From Nitrosospira multiformis (lineage in GTDB: Bacteria; Pseudomonadota; Gammaproteobacteria; Burkholderiales; Nitrosomonadaceae): DNA of 64,000 bases. The notes beneath the pieces were generated by a model. The model ran no database searches and was not told the DNA's origin. It saw nothing but the letters and a program-made list of their open reading frames with translations. Both the position numbers and the translations under genes were made by a program. The DNA is taken from assembly GCF_900110185.1 (NCBI RefSeq), contig NZ_FOCT01000002.1, positions 248,001 to 312,000 of the forward strand. The letters are read 5' to 3'. Positions 1 to 8,185 of this stretch are shown here, in pieces; position 1 is the first letter of the stretch, and each line of letters opens with the position of its first letter.

Positions 1-1
1 G

Positions 2-112
2 CGTCCACTTCCAGGAAACAGACGCGCAGCAGAACCAAGGTGGAATCCGCTCACCTGCAAAGCCGCAGACTGGCATGAAAACATCGAATACACTCTGAGG
101 GCCCTCTCTTAA
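2..112 (+). CDS. 3' end of an unidentified gene (partial)
   Basis: An open frame enters from the left edge and ends at a TAA directly before the TTG that begins the next gene. Only about 36 residues are visible, ending in a segment with DWHENIEYTLRALS. The abutting junction with the phospholipase D-like gene and the soluble, charged C-terminus suggest the tail of a real gene. By position it could be a glycosyltransferase or other polysaccharide enzyme, but nothing in it identifies the family. The other two plus-strand frames also stay open for 75-95 bases, so this is a weak call. Confidence 0.35.
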   Translation, partial: RPLPGNRRAAEPRWNPLTCKAADWHENIEYTLRALS

Positions 113-1258
113 TTGAGCAAGCTGCTTGCACATGCCCGCAGATCCCCCTCTTCAGACTTGATAATCGAGGTGGAGACCCAGGTTCCGCTCGAGGTTTACT
201 TCGGCGGTCCAGACCGGCCGCCGGGCTACTTGCGCGATGTATTGGCGGCGCACATCGCTGCCGTACCGACCGGAGGAGCCATCGATTGGGTTACTTATTA
301 TTTCCGCGATATGCGTTTGGCGGAAGCACTTGTTCAGGCACACAGACGAGGGGTGAAAGTGACCGTGACCCTGGAAGGAAAGCCGCGCGTTCCCTATGCC
401 AACGACGAAGTAATCGCTCTGCTTTCCCAACCCGGTGGTCTCGGAAAAGCGCTGCGCATCATCCGTATTCCAGGTATTCCGGCCCCGGCGGGAAAATCGT
501 GGAAACCCCAGTTGCACGAGAAACTTTACTGTTTTTCGCATCCTGCGCCCATCGCCTTTGTCGGCTCTTTCAATCCGTCAGGAAACATGCCGGACGAAAA
601 CCCGGAAATCATCCGCGAGCTGGGGGATCAGGACAGAGGACACAACGTGCTTGTCGGACTCGTCGATCCCATGCTGGTCGTGCAGTTGACGGCGCATGCC
701 CGGTGCTTGCACCGCATGCCGCCCGGCCTCCTGTACCGCTTCTCTTCCCGTGCAAATGAGACAATTCATGGAAAGGACACAAGCCTTTATTTCTGGCCAC
801 GCATATATCCGCACCCGGTAGTGCAGTTCCTGGCGAATGTGCGCCCCGGCGCAAGGGTGCGCGTCGTCGCATCCCACATCAGAGCCGAACGCGCAGTTGA
901 AATCATGACCGCGCTTGCGCGGCGCAGGATTACAGTACAGGTTCTTGCCGAATCAATGCTGAGGCGCGTAACCGCAAAGGTAGAAAGGCGCTTTTCGGCC
1001 GCCAATGTGCAATTTTCACGTTTCCAGGATCCGCAGGATCTGCCGATGCACCTCAAGTTTATACTGGTGGAGGATGGCGACCGTGTGTTCACCATTTTCG
1101 GCAGTTTCAACTGGACCAAGCCGTCATTCTGGCTAAATCATGAGATAGCCATCATTTCCAGCGATCCCGGGCTTTTTCGGGCTTTTGCCGCGCGATGGGA
1201 AGTATTGAAAAACGAGACAAACCCGAAAACCGGAGATAGTCTAAAATGTCCTGATTGA
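113..1258 (+). CDS. phospholipase D-like (HKD superfamily) protein
   Basis: This 381-residue protein has the two-lobe layout of the phospholipase D/cardiolipin synthase superfamily. Lobe 1 carries HEKLYCF at residues 135-141 followed by FVGSFNPSG, and lobe 2 carries MHLKFIL around residue 313 followed by FGSFNWT. These match the HxK and GS-x-N parts of the HKD motif, but the usual Asp is replaced (Ser/His in lobe 1, Glu in lobe 2), so the chemistry could be altered. No signal peptide or membrane segment is seen. The start is a TTG right after an in-frame TAA, which forbids an upstream extension. A later start would cost little of the fold. It precedes surface-carbohydrate genes in the same direction with a 16-base gap. 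The substrate (phospholipid, nucleic acid or glycan phosphodiester) cannot be told. Confidence 0.75.
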   Translation: MSKLLAHARRSPSSDLIIEVETQVPLEVYFGGPDRPPGYLRDVLAAHIAAVPTGGAIDWVTYYFRDMRLAEALVQAHRRGVKVTVTLEGKPRVPYANDEVIALLSQPGGLGKALRIIRIPGIPAPAGKSWKPQLHEKLYCFSHPAPIAFVGSFNPSGNMPDENPEIIRELGDQDRGHNVLVGLVDPMLVVQLTAHARCLHRMPPGLLYRFSSRANETIHGKDTSLYFWPRIYPHPVVQFLANVRPGARVRVVASHIRAERAVEIMTALARRRITVQVLAESMLRRVTAKVERRFSAANVQFSRFQDPQDLPMHLKFILVEDGDRVFTIFGSFNWTKPSFWLNHEIAIISSDPGLFRAFAARWEVLKNETNPKTGDSLKCPD

Positions 1259-1274
1259 ACTCTTGAAATAGCCT

Positions 1275-2687
1275 ATGGGAAATTCTGTTTCGACGCTTAT
1301 CATTCCCGTGGAAAGCCAAGTACGCGAACTGGATGCCAAAATCCTTCTCTCCTGCATTGCGGCCGAGCGCGGCTTTCCCGTCATCATGGGCTCACGCGCA
1401 TACGCCCATTTCGAACTGGCGTCGATTCCACGCGGTGTGTATCTTGCGAAGAGCATGCGCAGTCTGAGCAACACCATGTTCAGAATAGTACGCCAGCTCG
1501 GTCATGAGATTGTTGCCTGGGAGGAAGAGGCTCTCGTACACCCCCCTGCGGATACTTATTTCACCCTCCGGCTTTCGCCAGCGACGATAAAGAATGTGTC
1601 CCATATATTTGCATGGGGACAGGAAAACGTCGACCTGCTTCGACAATATCCGGCTTTACCTGCGAACATGCCGATTCACATCACGGGAAACCCCCGTGGC
1701 GACATACTTCGAAGTGAAATGCGCCCCTACTTCGAGACGGAGGTGCAAAGACTGCGAAATCTCCACGGAAATTTCATTCTTATCAATACCAATTTCAGCG
1801 ATGTAAATCCTTTTATCGGAAGTATCGGCCTGTTTCAGCCGGAGAAAAAGCAGGGGGAAAAAGCACGTCGTGGTCAATCGGGAATCGGGATGAGCCGTGC
1901 GTTTGCCGAAGGGCTGTGGGATCACAAGCAGGCGATACTCAGAGATTTCACTAAACTCATTCCGGCGCTCGAACGTGCATTTCCCGATTTCAACATCGTT
2001 ATCCGTCCCCATCCGAGCGAAAACCACGAGATTTATCACGATATTGCCGCGCAATGCGAGCGGGTGGCGGTAACAAGCGAAGGAAACGTCATCCCCTGGC
2101 TTCTCGCCGCAAAAACCATGGTGCACAACGGGTGCACCACCGGACTGGAAGCTTATGTTCTGGGAGTACCGGCAATATCCTACCTGGCCACGTTCAACGA
2201 GTATTATGACTATGATTTCCAGGGGTTGCCCACCCGGCTAAGTCATCAGTGCTTCAATTTCGAGGAATTAAGGGATACCTTGAGTCGCATTCTTGGCGGT
2301 GAATTGGGCGCTGCGGCAGGTGAGGAGCGCGAGGCGCTGATAAAATACTATCTGGCGGCGCAGGATGGGCGATTGGCTTGTGAGCGCATCGTCGACATTC
2401 TCGAGGAGAGCGGCTACCGCCAATCCCAGCCCCCGCCAAAGCCTCTCGGAACTTACGTTCAGGGATGGGCGCTCGCTACGCTGAAAGCAATGGCGACCAA
2501 GTTGAATATGCACCGGCCCGGTCCCAACCGGCTGGCGTACCACGATCACCGTTTTCCGCAGATTTCAGTGACCGAGATCGAGCAGAAAATCGCCCGTTTC
2601 GGAAAATTGCTGAATCGCTTCGGCACTATTCGCGTGGAACAACACTCCAAGCATCTGTTCTGGATTAGGCGGTTGAATACCCAATAG
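1275..2687 (+). CDS. surface carbohydrate biosynthesis protein
   Basis: This 470-residue protein has a GT-B-like architecture. An N-terminal half begins with a beta strand (STLIIPVESQ). A C-terminal half carries the run IVIRPHPSE and then MVHNGCTTGLEAYVLGVPAISYL, the nucleotide-sugar or glycan-polymerase type of signature also found in CDP-glycerol glycerophosphotransferase-like proteins. I recognise it as the surface-polysaccharide family that often sits beside NeuB and NeuA homologues. That matches the next two genes, which would make and activate a nonulosonic acid. It probably transfers or assembles the sugar at the inner membrane face; no membrane span is obvious. The ATG start follows the preceding stop by 16 bases. 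The acceptor and exact reaction are unknown. Confidence 0.7.
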   Translation: MGNSVSTLIIPVESQVRELDAKILLSCIAAERGFPVIMGSRAYAHFELASIPRGVYLAKSMRSLSNTMFRIVRQLGHEIVAWEEEALVHPPADTYFTLRLSPATIKNVSHIFAWGQENVDLLRQYPALPANMPIHITGNPRGDILRSEMRPYFETEVQRLRNLHGNFILINTNFSDVNPFIGSIGLFQPEKKQGEKARRGQSGIGMSRAFAEGLWDHKQAILRDFTKLIPALERAFPDFNIVIRPHPSENHEIYHDIAAQCERVAVTSEGNVIPWLLAAKTMVHNGCTTGLEAYVLGVPAISYLATFNEYYDYDFQGLPTRLSHQCFNFEELRDTLSRILGGELGAAAGEEREALIKYYLAAQDGRLACERIVDILEESGYRQSQPPPKPLGTYVQGWALATLKAMATKLNMHRPGPNRLAYHDHRFPQISVTEIEQKIARFGKLLNRFGTIRVEQHSKHLFWIRRLNTQ

Positions 2688-2824
2688 CAGGATGCTTTTC
2701 AGAAAGTGGGGAAAAGCAGGCATTTTGGGCCCGGAGGTTTGAAGCGGATGAAGAGTCGCATCGCAGTTAAATTTTCGCCATCCCATCGCAGTCATCGTAG
2801 TATTTGTGTACAGGTCGAATACTT

Positions 2825-3703
2825 ATGAAAACCCCGACAGTAGTAGCCGAGATCGGCTGCAATCACAAAGGCGATATCGAAATCGCCAGGGAAATGATAG
2901 GAATCGCCGCAACCTTCGCCAAATGCAATTTCGTCAAGTTTCAGAAGCGCTCGAACCGGGAATTGCTCACTCCCGAAGAATATAATGCCCGGCATCCGAA
3001 CCCGCAGCACAGTTATGGCAACAGTTACGGGGAGCATCGCGAGTTTCTGGAATTCGATGTAAACCAGCATCGGCTGCTGCAGAAATGGTGCGAGGAGTTT
3101 GGAATCGGCTACTCCACATCCGTCTGGGATCTGACCTCGGCAAAGGAAATCGTCGGCCTCAACCCGGAATTCATCAAGATCCCCTCGGCATGCAATCTGC
3201 ATTTCCCGATGCTGGAGTATCTCGCAAGGAACTATGGCGGGGAGATTCATATATCGCTCGGCATGACCACCCCCGCCGAGCAGGAACAGATCGTGCAATT
3301 GATGGAGAAGCACGGGGTCGCCCACAGGGTGGTGCTGTACGCCTGCACTTCCGGTTATCCCGTCCCCTTCGAGCAGGTCTGCCTGCTCGAGTTGCAGGCC
3401 CTGGAGGAAAGATTCGGAGCGCGCATCAAGGAAATCGGCTTTTCAGGTCATCACCTTGGCATTGCGGTGGACATTGCTGCTCTCACGTTGGGTGCCTCAT
3501 GGATCGAGCGGCATTTTACGCTGGACCGGACCTGGAAGGGTACCGACCATGCCGCTTCGCTCGAACCCGACGGGTTGCGGAAGCTGGTCCGTGACGTTCG
3601 CGCAGTATCCAAGGCGCTGGCTTTCAAGAATGCGCCGATAGTGGAAATCGAAGCCGCCCAGCGTAATAAGCTCAAACGCATCCAAGGGATTCACTTTCAC
3701 TAG
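2825..3703 (+). CDS. NeuB-family nonulosonate (sialic acid-like) synthase
   Basis: This protein belongs to the NeuB/SpsE family, which condenses phosphoenolpyruvate with an N-acyl hexosamine to make a nine-carbon acid. It opens with VVAEIGCNHKGD, where family members bind PEP, and contains FVKFQKR near residue 40 and EIGFSGHHLG near residue 206, all family signatures. At 292 residues it contains only the TIM-barrel part. The C-terminal antifreeze-like (SAF) domain of typical 340-residue NeuB is absent, a shortened form seen in some surface-sugar clusters. I place the start at ATG 2825 rather than an upstream TTG at 2804, because residues before MKTPTVV have no family counterpart. The next gene overlaps its stop by one base. 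The product could be a sialic, legionaminic or KDN-type acid. Confidence 0.82.
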   Translation: MKTPTVVAEIGCNHKGDIEIAREMIGIAATFAKCNFVKFQKRSNRELLTPEEYNARHPNPQHSYGNSYGEHREFLEFDVNQHRLLQKWCEEFGIGYSTSVWDLTSAKEIVGLNPEFIKIPSACNLHFPMLEYLARNYGGEIHISLGMTTPAEQEQIVQLMEKHGVAHRVVLYACTSGYPVPFEQVCLLELQALEERFGARIKEIGFSGHHLGIAVDIAALTLGASWIERHFTLDRTWKGTDHAASLEPDGLRKLVRDVRAVSKALAFKNAPIVEIEAAQRNKLKRIQGIHFH

Positions 3704-4905
3704 TGTGCTGGGTAGCTTTCATGCCTCTGCGCGCACACTCGAAATCGATTATCGAAAAGAATGTGCGCAACATCGCAGGGCGGCCATTATTCGCATGGAG
3801 CCTGGAACAGGCAATCGCATCGCAGTGTTTCGACGATATCTATGTTGCTACCGATTCTCCCAATATCCGGAAAGCGGTATTGGAGGAATTTCCGTCAGTC
3901 ACGGTTCTGGAACGCTCCGCGGCAACCTGCATGGATACGGCCAGTACAGAAAGCGCAATGCTCGAATTTCAACAGCAGGTTCCCTTTGACGTGATGTGTC
4001 TTATCCAAGCGACCTCGCCGCTCACCCGTGCAGACGATTTTCGCTCCGCCAGGCATAAGTTCCTGACAGAAAACCTTGATTCCCTTCTAACCGCTGTACC
4101 TTCAAAGCGCTTTTTCTGGAGCGTGCACGGCACACCCGTCAACTACGATCCGATGCACCGGCCAAGACGGCAGGACTTCGAAGGATATCTCATGGAAAAT
4201 GGCGCTTTTTACCTGACACGGAGGAAACTGCTGGAGGAATGCGGTTGCCGGTTGGGCGGGCGTATCGGCATCCATGAAATGGCGGCGGAGAGCGCAGTCG
4301 AAATTGACGATGAAACCGACTGGATTGTTGTAGAACAACTCCTGCTCAAGCAGAAACGCCAGACGGTTAACGCCGTCGCAGCCGAAATCAAGGCGTTGTT
4401 GCTCGATGTGGATGGTACGCTGACCGACGGCGGGATGTATTATGGACCTGACGGTGAGGCCCTTAAGAAATTCAATACCCGGGACGCGCATGGAATGAAA
4501 CTGCTGCGGGAGAATGGCATCCGGGTCGGTGTCATTACCACCGAAACCAGTCCTTCAGTGGAGGCACGAATGAGAAAACTCGGGATTGATGAATATTACC
4601 CTGGGGCCCGTGACAAATTCGCGCTTCTTCTGCAACTGGCAACACGCTGGTCGGTTTCATTACAACATATCGCATACATTGGCGACGATCTCTGCGACCT
4701 AGAATGCATGCGGCGGGTCGGGGCGGCGTTTTGTCCCGCGGATGCTGTTCCGGAAATCATGCAGGAGGCACATCATGTCTGCAGACAGGCCGGAGGGAAT
4801 GGCGCAGTGCGGGAAGTCTGTGATCTCATTCTCAAAGCGCGTACGGCAGGGCTTGCTGAAGTCAGCGCATCACGCCTCGCCACAACAGACGCCACGAAAC
4901 TTTAA
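3703..4905 (+). CDS. cytidylyltransferase fused to KdsC-like HAD phosphatase
   Basis: This is a two-domain protein of 400 residues. Residues 1-225 are a NeuA/KdsB-type CMP-sugar synthetase, with the strand VAFMPLRAHSKSI, then KNVRNIAGRPLFAWSLEQA and a central VMCLIQATSPLTRADDF. Residues 229-390 are a KdsC-like HAD phosphatase with LLLDVDGTLTDGG (nucleophile Asp235, acid/base Asp237) and IAYIGDDLCDLECM. It would dephosphorylate and CMP-activate the acid made by the upstream NeuB protein. The GTG start at 3703 shares one base with that gene's TAG; starting at ATG 3721 would remove the first strand of the nucleotide-binding fold. The usual R-x-G-S loop reads RAHS here. The same domain order occurs in animal CMP-sialate synthetase. 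The 3' end overlaps the converging gene by 44 bases. Confidence 0.83.
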   Translation: MCWVAFMPLRAHSKSIIEKNVRNIAGRPLFAWSLEQAIASQCFDDIYVATDSPNIRKAVLEEFPSVTVLERSAATCMDTASTESAMLEFQQQVPFDVMCLIQATSPLTRADDFRSARHKFLTENLDSLLTAVPSKRFFWSVHGTPVNYDPMHRPRRQDFEGYLMENGAFYLTRRKLLEECGCRLGGRIGIHEMAAESAVEIDDETDWIVVEQLLLKQKRQTVNAVAAEIKALLLDVDGTLTDGGMYYGPDGEALKKFNTRDAHGMKLLRENGIRVGVITTETSPSVEARMRKLGIDEYYPGARDKFALLLQLATRWSVSLQHIAYIGDDLCDLECMRRVGAAFCPADAVPEIMQEAHHVCRQAGGNGAVREVCDLILKARTAGLAEVSASRLATTDATKL

Positions 4906-5848
4906 AACCCCATAACAGGGGATGACGCCGCAGCATAGGAGTCACTTCGACGCGAACGCCGGTATGGCGCTCGATTTTCCAGGCGGCATAGCTGATGCTG
5001 TCATGAAAGGTAAAAGCCGCCTTGGACAGCCGCAGCACAGACAGCACTTTTCCCTGCCAGCGTCGCAGCCGCCAATGCCAAAGCGATCTCTGACGTCCTG
5101 CATCGTCTATCAGAGATTCGTAACTTCCATCCGGCAGGAGCCTCAATTTTCCTGCCAGTGCAGGTATTGCCAGAGCAGTCAGGCGTGAATAGATCTCCAG
5201 GTTCATCTGTGCGAGCTGGCGCGCGCGCCCTGCTCTCTCGGGCCGCAATTCCGCGGCGTAAGTCTGAGTCAATCCATTGGTCCAGATCATTTCGGTGGTG
5301 GTCGCTGTAGTCCCGGAACAATCGAGGGTGGGCAGGGTGGATCCGAGAAAAGTGACGACCGCATGGGCCAGAGACTCCGAAATTCGCTTGCGAGCAGCCT
5401 CGTCGCGGAAAAATAATAACCTCGAGGGCTGAGCAAAACGCGCCCAGAGATAAGGGTGGAACCAGCGGCGAGTCCCCTGCTCAAAATCCGCCATCGAAAC
5501 CACGGCATATTTGGCACGAAACGTTTTCTCCGCCTGGGATACCTCCAGATAAAAGACATTCGGAGGTAGCAATGCGTTGAAATAACGCAGGTAGCGCTCC
5601 GGATAAGCACTGCTGTAACTGCTCACGACCGCGTAAAAATCGACCACCCCATCCCCTATCTCACGTGCGCGCAGGCACGATCCATAAAGAAGCACAGCGT
5701 CGAGGGCTGAACCGAAGCGCAATTTCAACGCCTCGAGCAAAACGAGAAAATCCGCGGATACCGTACTTGAACTCAGGACCGTCATCTCCGAAATCAAACC
5801 CTCGGGAAGCGGCGGATCCGCTGTTGCAGCCTCTTGAAGAATACTCAT
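4862..5848 (-). CDS. Tam41-like nucleotidyltransferase
   Basis: This 328-residue cytoplasmic protein contains the polymerase-beta type nucleotidyltransferase signature AVLLYGSCLR (Gly56-Ser57) followed by DGVVDFYAV (Asp66, Asp70). The spacing and the VDF run recall Tam41, the mitochondrial CDP-diacylglycerol synthase, so a CTP:phospholipid cytidylyltransferase activity is plausible but not shown. It is the last gene of the seven-gene lipid operon. Its ATG overlaps the TGA of the lipid-kinase gene in an ATGA, so the two are translationally coupled. In that company it may activate a phosphorylated lipid or a head group with CTP. I know no characterised close relative; the function is an inference from motif and context. 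Confidence 0.68.
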   Translation of the reverse strand: MSILQEAATADPPLPEGLISEMTVLSSSTVSADFLVLLEALKLRFGSALDAVLLYGSCLRAREIGDGVVDFYAVVSSYSSAYPERYLRYFNALLPPNVFYLEVSQAEKTFRAKYAVVSMADFEQGTRRWFHPYLWARFAQPSRLLFFRDEAARKRISESLAHAVVTFLGSTLPTLDCSGTTATTTEMIWTNGLTQTYAAELRPERAGRARQLAQMNLEIYSRLTALAIPALAGKLRLLPDGSYESLIDDAGRQRSLWHWRLRRWQGKVLSVLRLSKAAFTFHDSISYAAWKIERHTGVRVEVTPMLRRHPLLWGFKVSWRLLWRGVMR

Positions 5849-6861
5849 GATTTCGCGTTTGCGGCTGCCCTCTCCGCCGCCAGAAAGACGATCGGGCCAG
5901 CCGGCGTAATGCGCAAGGGTCCACTCTGGCTGGCGGCACGATAAGACTCGCCGTCGACGATGTAATCGTCATCGATCAGCAGCTCCAGCTCATCGGTGTT
6001 GCAACTATGATAACCATCCTTGTCCTTGAGATCGTTTCCACGTCCTATCAGCAACCGGAGCATCGAGCGCAAGGGAAGCTGCCGCTGCTGCCTGACGAAT
6101 GTGACATGCAGCGGTTCCGGCTGCTCGCCCCAGTATGGCCTCATGCCGAACAGCAGGCGGTCGAGGGTGCTGGCGAAAAGAAACGCATAGGTTCCGTGGT
6201 GCCGGGGTAAGGTTTTCTCGGTAATGGCCAGCTGGACCGGTGCCCATGCTCCCTGACGCCGTCCGAGCAGGAAACCTGCAACATAACCGAAGGTGATAAG
6301 GGCAGAGTAGATTTCTCCGGTAATACCCAACCGCTTTATCCTGCTCTGGGAAAAGATCACAGCGCGGGCGATGAGTCCCACGCCGAAAAACATCCCATAA
6401 ACCTTCTCCGCGCCGGCCTGTTCTATGCAAAGAACATGACGCTCCACGAGTGCGGAGGGGAAATCTTTTTGAAAGGAGGCGCTCAATTGCCGCAGGACGG
6501 ATTCCGGGCTGCCGCTTATGCCGAGATCGAGCGCGGTCATGTTGGTTGTACCGCCGGGCACTATCGTCAGGACAGGCCACTTTGCCAAAGGCTGAGTGGC
6601 GAACAGATGGGACAGTACACCCTGTACCGTGCCGTCCCCACCAATAATGACCAGTAGATCCGTGCCATCATTCACGAACATATCCACCGAAGTGCTGATT
6701 TCTTGAGCATTCGTCACTTCCCTGCAGGCGCCGGGAATCTCTCCCACAGCGCGCCGGATCGCCTCCTTCCGCTTACGGATGCGCCCACTGAGCGGATTGA
6801 AAAGCAATCCGACAGATCCTGTTCCGGACTTCAATCTATCGACCCGTGATCTTTCTGTCAT
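5845..6861 (-). CDS. diacylglycerol/sphingosine kinase-family lipid kinase
   Basis: This 338-residue protein has the DAGK catalytic signature: FNPLSGR at residues 21-27, IIGGDGTVQ with GGDGT at 74-78 (the ATP-binding glycine loop), and VPGGTTNMTA about 25 residues later. A YegS/LCB5-like C-terminal beta domain follows. The family phosphorylates lipid hydroxyls: diacylglycerol, sphingoid bases or, as described in Caulobacter (CpgB), ceramide. It lies between a CDP-alcohol phosphatidyltransferase and a Tam41-like nucleotidyltransferase, sharing ATGA overlaps with both. The neighbouring putative ceramide-synthase-like gene makes ceramide a reasonable candidate substrate, but diacylglycerol cannot be excluded. 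No membrane span is apparent, so peripheral association with the inner membrane is likely. Confidence 0.8.
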   Translation of the reverse strand: MTERSRVDRLKSGTGSVGLLFNPLSGRIRKRKEAIRRAVGEIPGACREVTNAQEISTSVDMFVNDGTDLLVIIGGDGTVQGVLSHLFATQPLAKWPVLTIVPGGTTNMTALDLGISGSPESVLRQLSASFQKDFPSALVERHVLCIEQAGAEKVYGMFFGVGLIARAVIFSQSRIKRLGITGEIYSALITFGYVAGFLLGRRQGAWAPVQLAITEKTLPRHHGTYAFLFASTLDRLLFGMRPYWGEQPEPLHVTFVRQQRQLPLRSMLRLLIGRGNDLKDKDGYHSCNTDELELLIDDDYIVDGESYRAASQSGPLRITPAGPIVFLAAERAAANAKS

Positions 6862-8057
6862 CTACGTGATTTTAAAGGTGCAAAAATACGAACGGCCAGC
6901 TTTCCTTCATCCTGCCCCGCAACGATCTCCTCAAACCAGGAATGCAAGGGTCCACGCGACCGGCGCGATAGCCATCCCATCGCCACTCTCACTAAGAGAA
7001 AACCGGTCGAAAGCAAGTGCCAGATCACGACGGACAAAAGGCCGATATCCGGCCTGCCCGCGAGCCAACCCAATGTCAGCAGAATCAGATTGGGATTGCG
7101 GCGGGCAGTAATGAGCCGATTGAAGGAATCCAGTGGACGCCAGATGAAAATATCGAATGATGCGACCCAGAACTGGAATGCTCCCTCACACAGCCGCCCA
7201 CCGATGTAACCGATAAGAATCAGCCCGAATAATAGCGGCAGATGCGAGGATAAGGAATAGTCGGTGGACAACCCCATCCCCCAGGCAATGTACCAGAGCG
7301 GCGGATGAATGATATCCAGGCCGTGATCGAGCACGTCACCGAATCGGCTGGAAGTAACGGTTACCCGTGCCAGTTTGCCGTCGACAGTGTCGAGGAAGGT
7401 CATGAACCATCCCATCACCAGTCCCGATCCATAGAAACCGTACCAGAACGCAACCCCGGCCAGCACGGCAAACAAAAGACTGAGCAGTGTAATATGGTTG
7501 GGACGCAGACCCGCACGTATGCAGAAGTGTACCGCCTGAAATGCAGGCGCCGGCCACAGCCACTTTGTCACAAAATCGGTCACCCCTTTGTAAGACCGTT
7601 TGAATAGCTCTGACTCCAGATTGCGGCGGCTGTTCCTGCTGATCGGCAAAACGTAAGGGGCATCTCTTTTCTTGAGGTTCTGGCGCAGGCTTGGCAGATC
7701 AAGGTCTTTCAGTTCATAACGCGGCAAGAAAGAAAGGGTTTGCCCTTCTCCTCCGCTCTCAAATTCATCAAGCGCCTGTTGCACGTTCCCGCCGGAAATC
7801 CTCACTGCGACTGGCTTACTCTCCTCGCTGACAAGCACAAGATCCATTTTTGCCTTGATCAGCGCGCCCAGTACGATAGCGTCAAAAAGGTAATCCCCGC
7901 GTAAAAGCAGTGCCGAGGCAGGAACGGGAATCCGTGCGGGATGGTCGACCCACCTCGTCCCGGCGAATGCTTTCAACATGCGCTGCAGACGTTCCCGGCC
8001 ACTTAAGCCCCAGATATCGGTTTCGCTATCGCCAATGATACGGATATAAACAGGCAT
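6858..8057 (-). CDS. CDP-alcohol phosphatidyltransferase with N-terminal NTase-like domain
   Basis: The C-terminal half is a multi-span membrane enzyme with the complete CDP-alcohol phosphatidyltransferase motif: Asp223, Asp226-Gly227, Ala230-Arg231, Gly240, Asp244 and Asp248. It would move a phospho-alcohol from a CDP donor to a lipid. The first 130 residues (RIIGDSETDIWGLSGRERL and onward) look like a small nucleotidyltransferase-fold region without a clear catalytic motif, reminiscent of fused archaeal CDP-inositol/IPC synthases. I place the start at ATG 8057 (399 residues), with GGCGGA upstream. The same frame stays open to 8441, but that extension overlaps the end of lptG and is not protein-like. 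The 3' end overlaps the lipid kinase by ATGA. The donor may be CDP-glycerate or CDP-glycerol; this is inferred from neighbours only. Confidence 0.82.
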   Translation of the reverse strand: MPVYIRIIGDSETDIWGLSGRERLQRMLKAFAGTRWVDHPARIPVPASALLLRGDYLFDAIVLGALIKAKMDLVLVSEESKPVAVRISGGNVQQALDEFESGGEGQTLSFLPRYELKDLDLPSLRQNLKKRDAPYVLPISRNSRRNLESELFKRSYKGVTDFVTKWLWPAPAFQAVHFCIRAGLRPNHITLLSLLFAVLAGVAFWYGFYGSGLVMGWFMTFLDTVDGKLARVTVTSSRFGDVLDHGLDIIHPPLWYIAWGMGLSTDYSLSSHLPLLFGLILIGYIGGRLCEGAFQFWVASFDIFIWRPLDSFNRLITARRNPNLILLTLGWLAGRPDIGLLSVVIWHLLSTGFLLVRVAMGWLSRRSRGPLHSWFEEIVAGQDEGKLAVRIFAPLKSRR

Positions 8058-8185
8058 CGACGAATCCGCCGGCTGCTTGATTATCTCTGCGTCTGGAGTT
8101 GTCAAATTGATAGGCTTCGCAAGTCCTCCCGCGAGATTGCGGCAGGCATTCAAGTCAAGAAAATCGTGAACAAATCCGGATTTTG

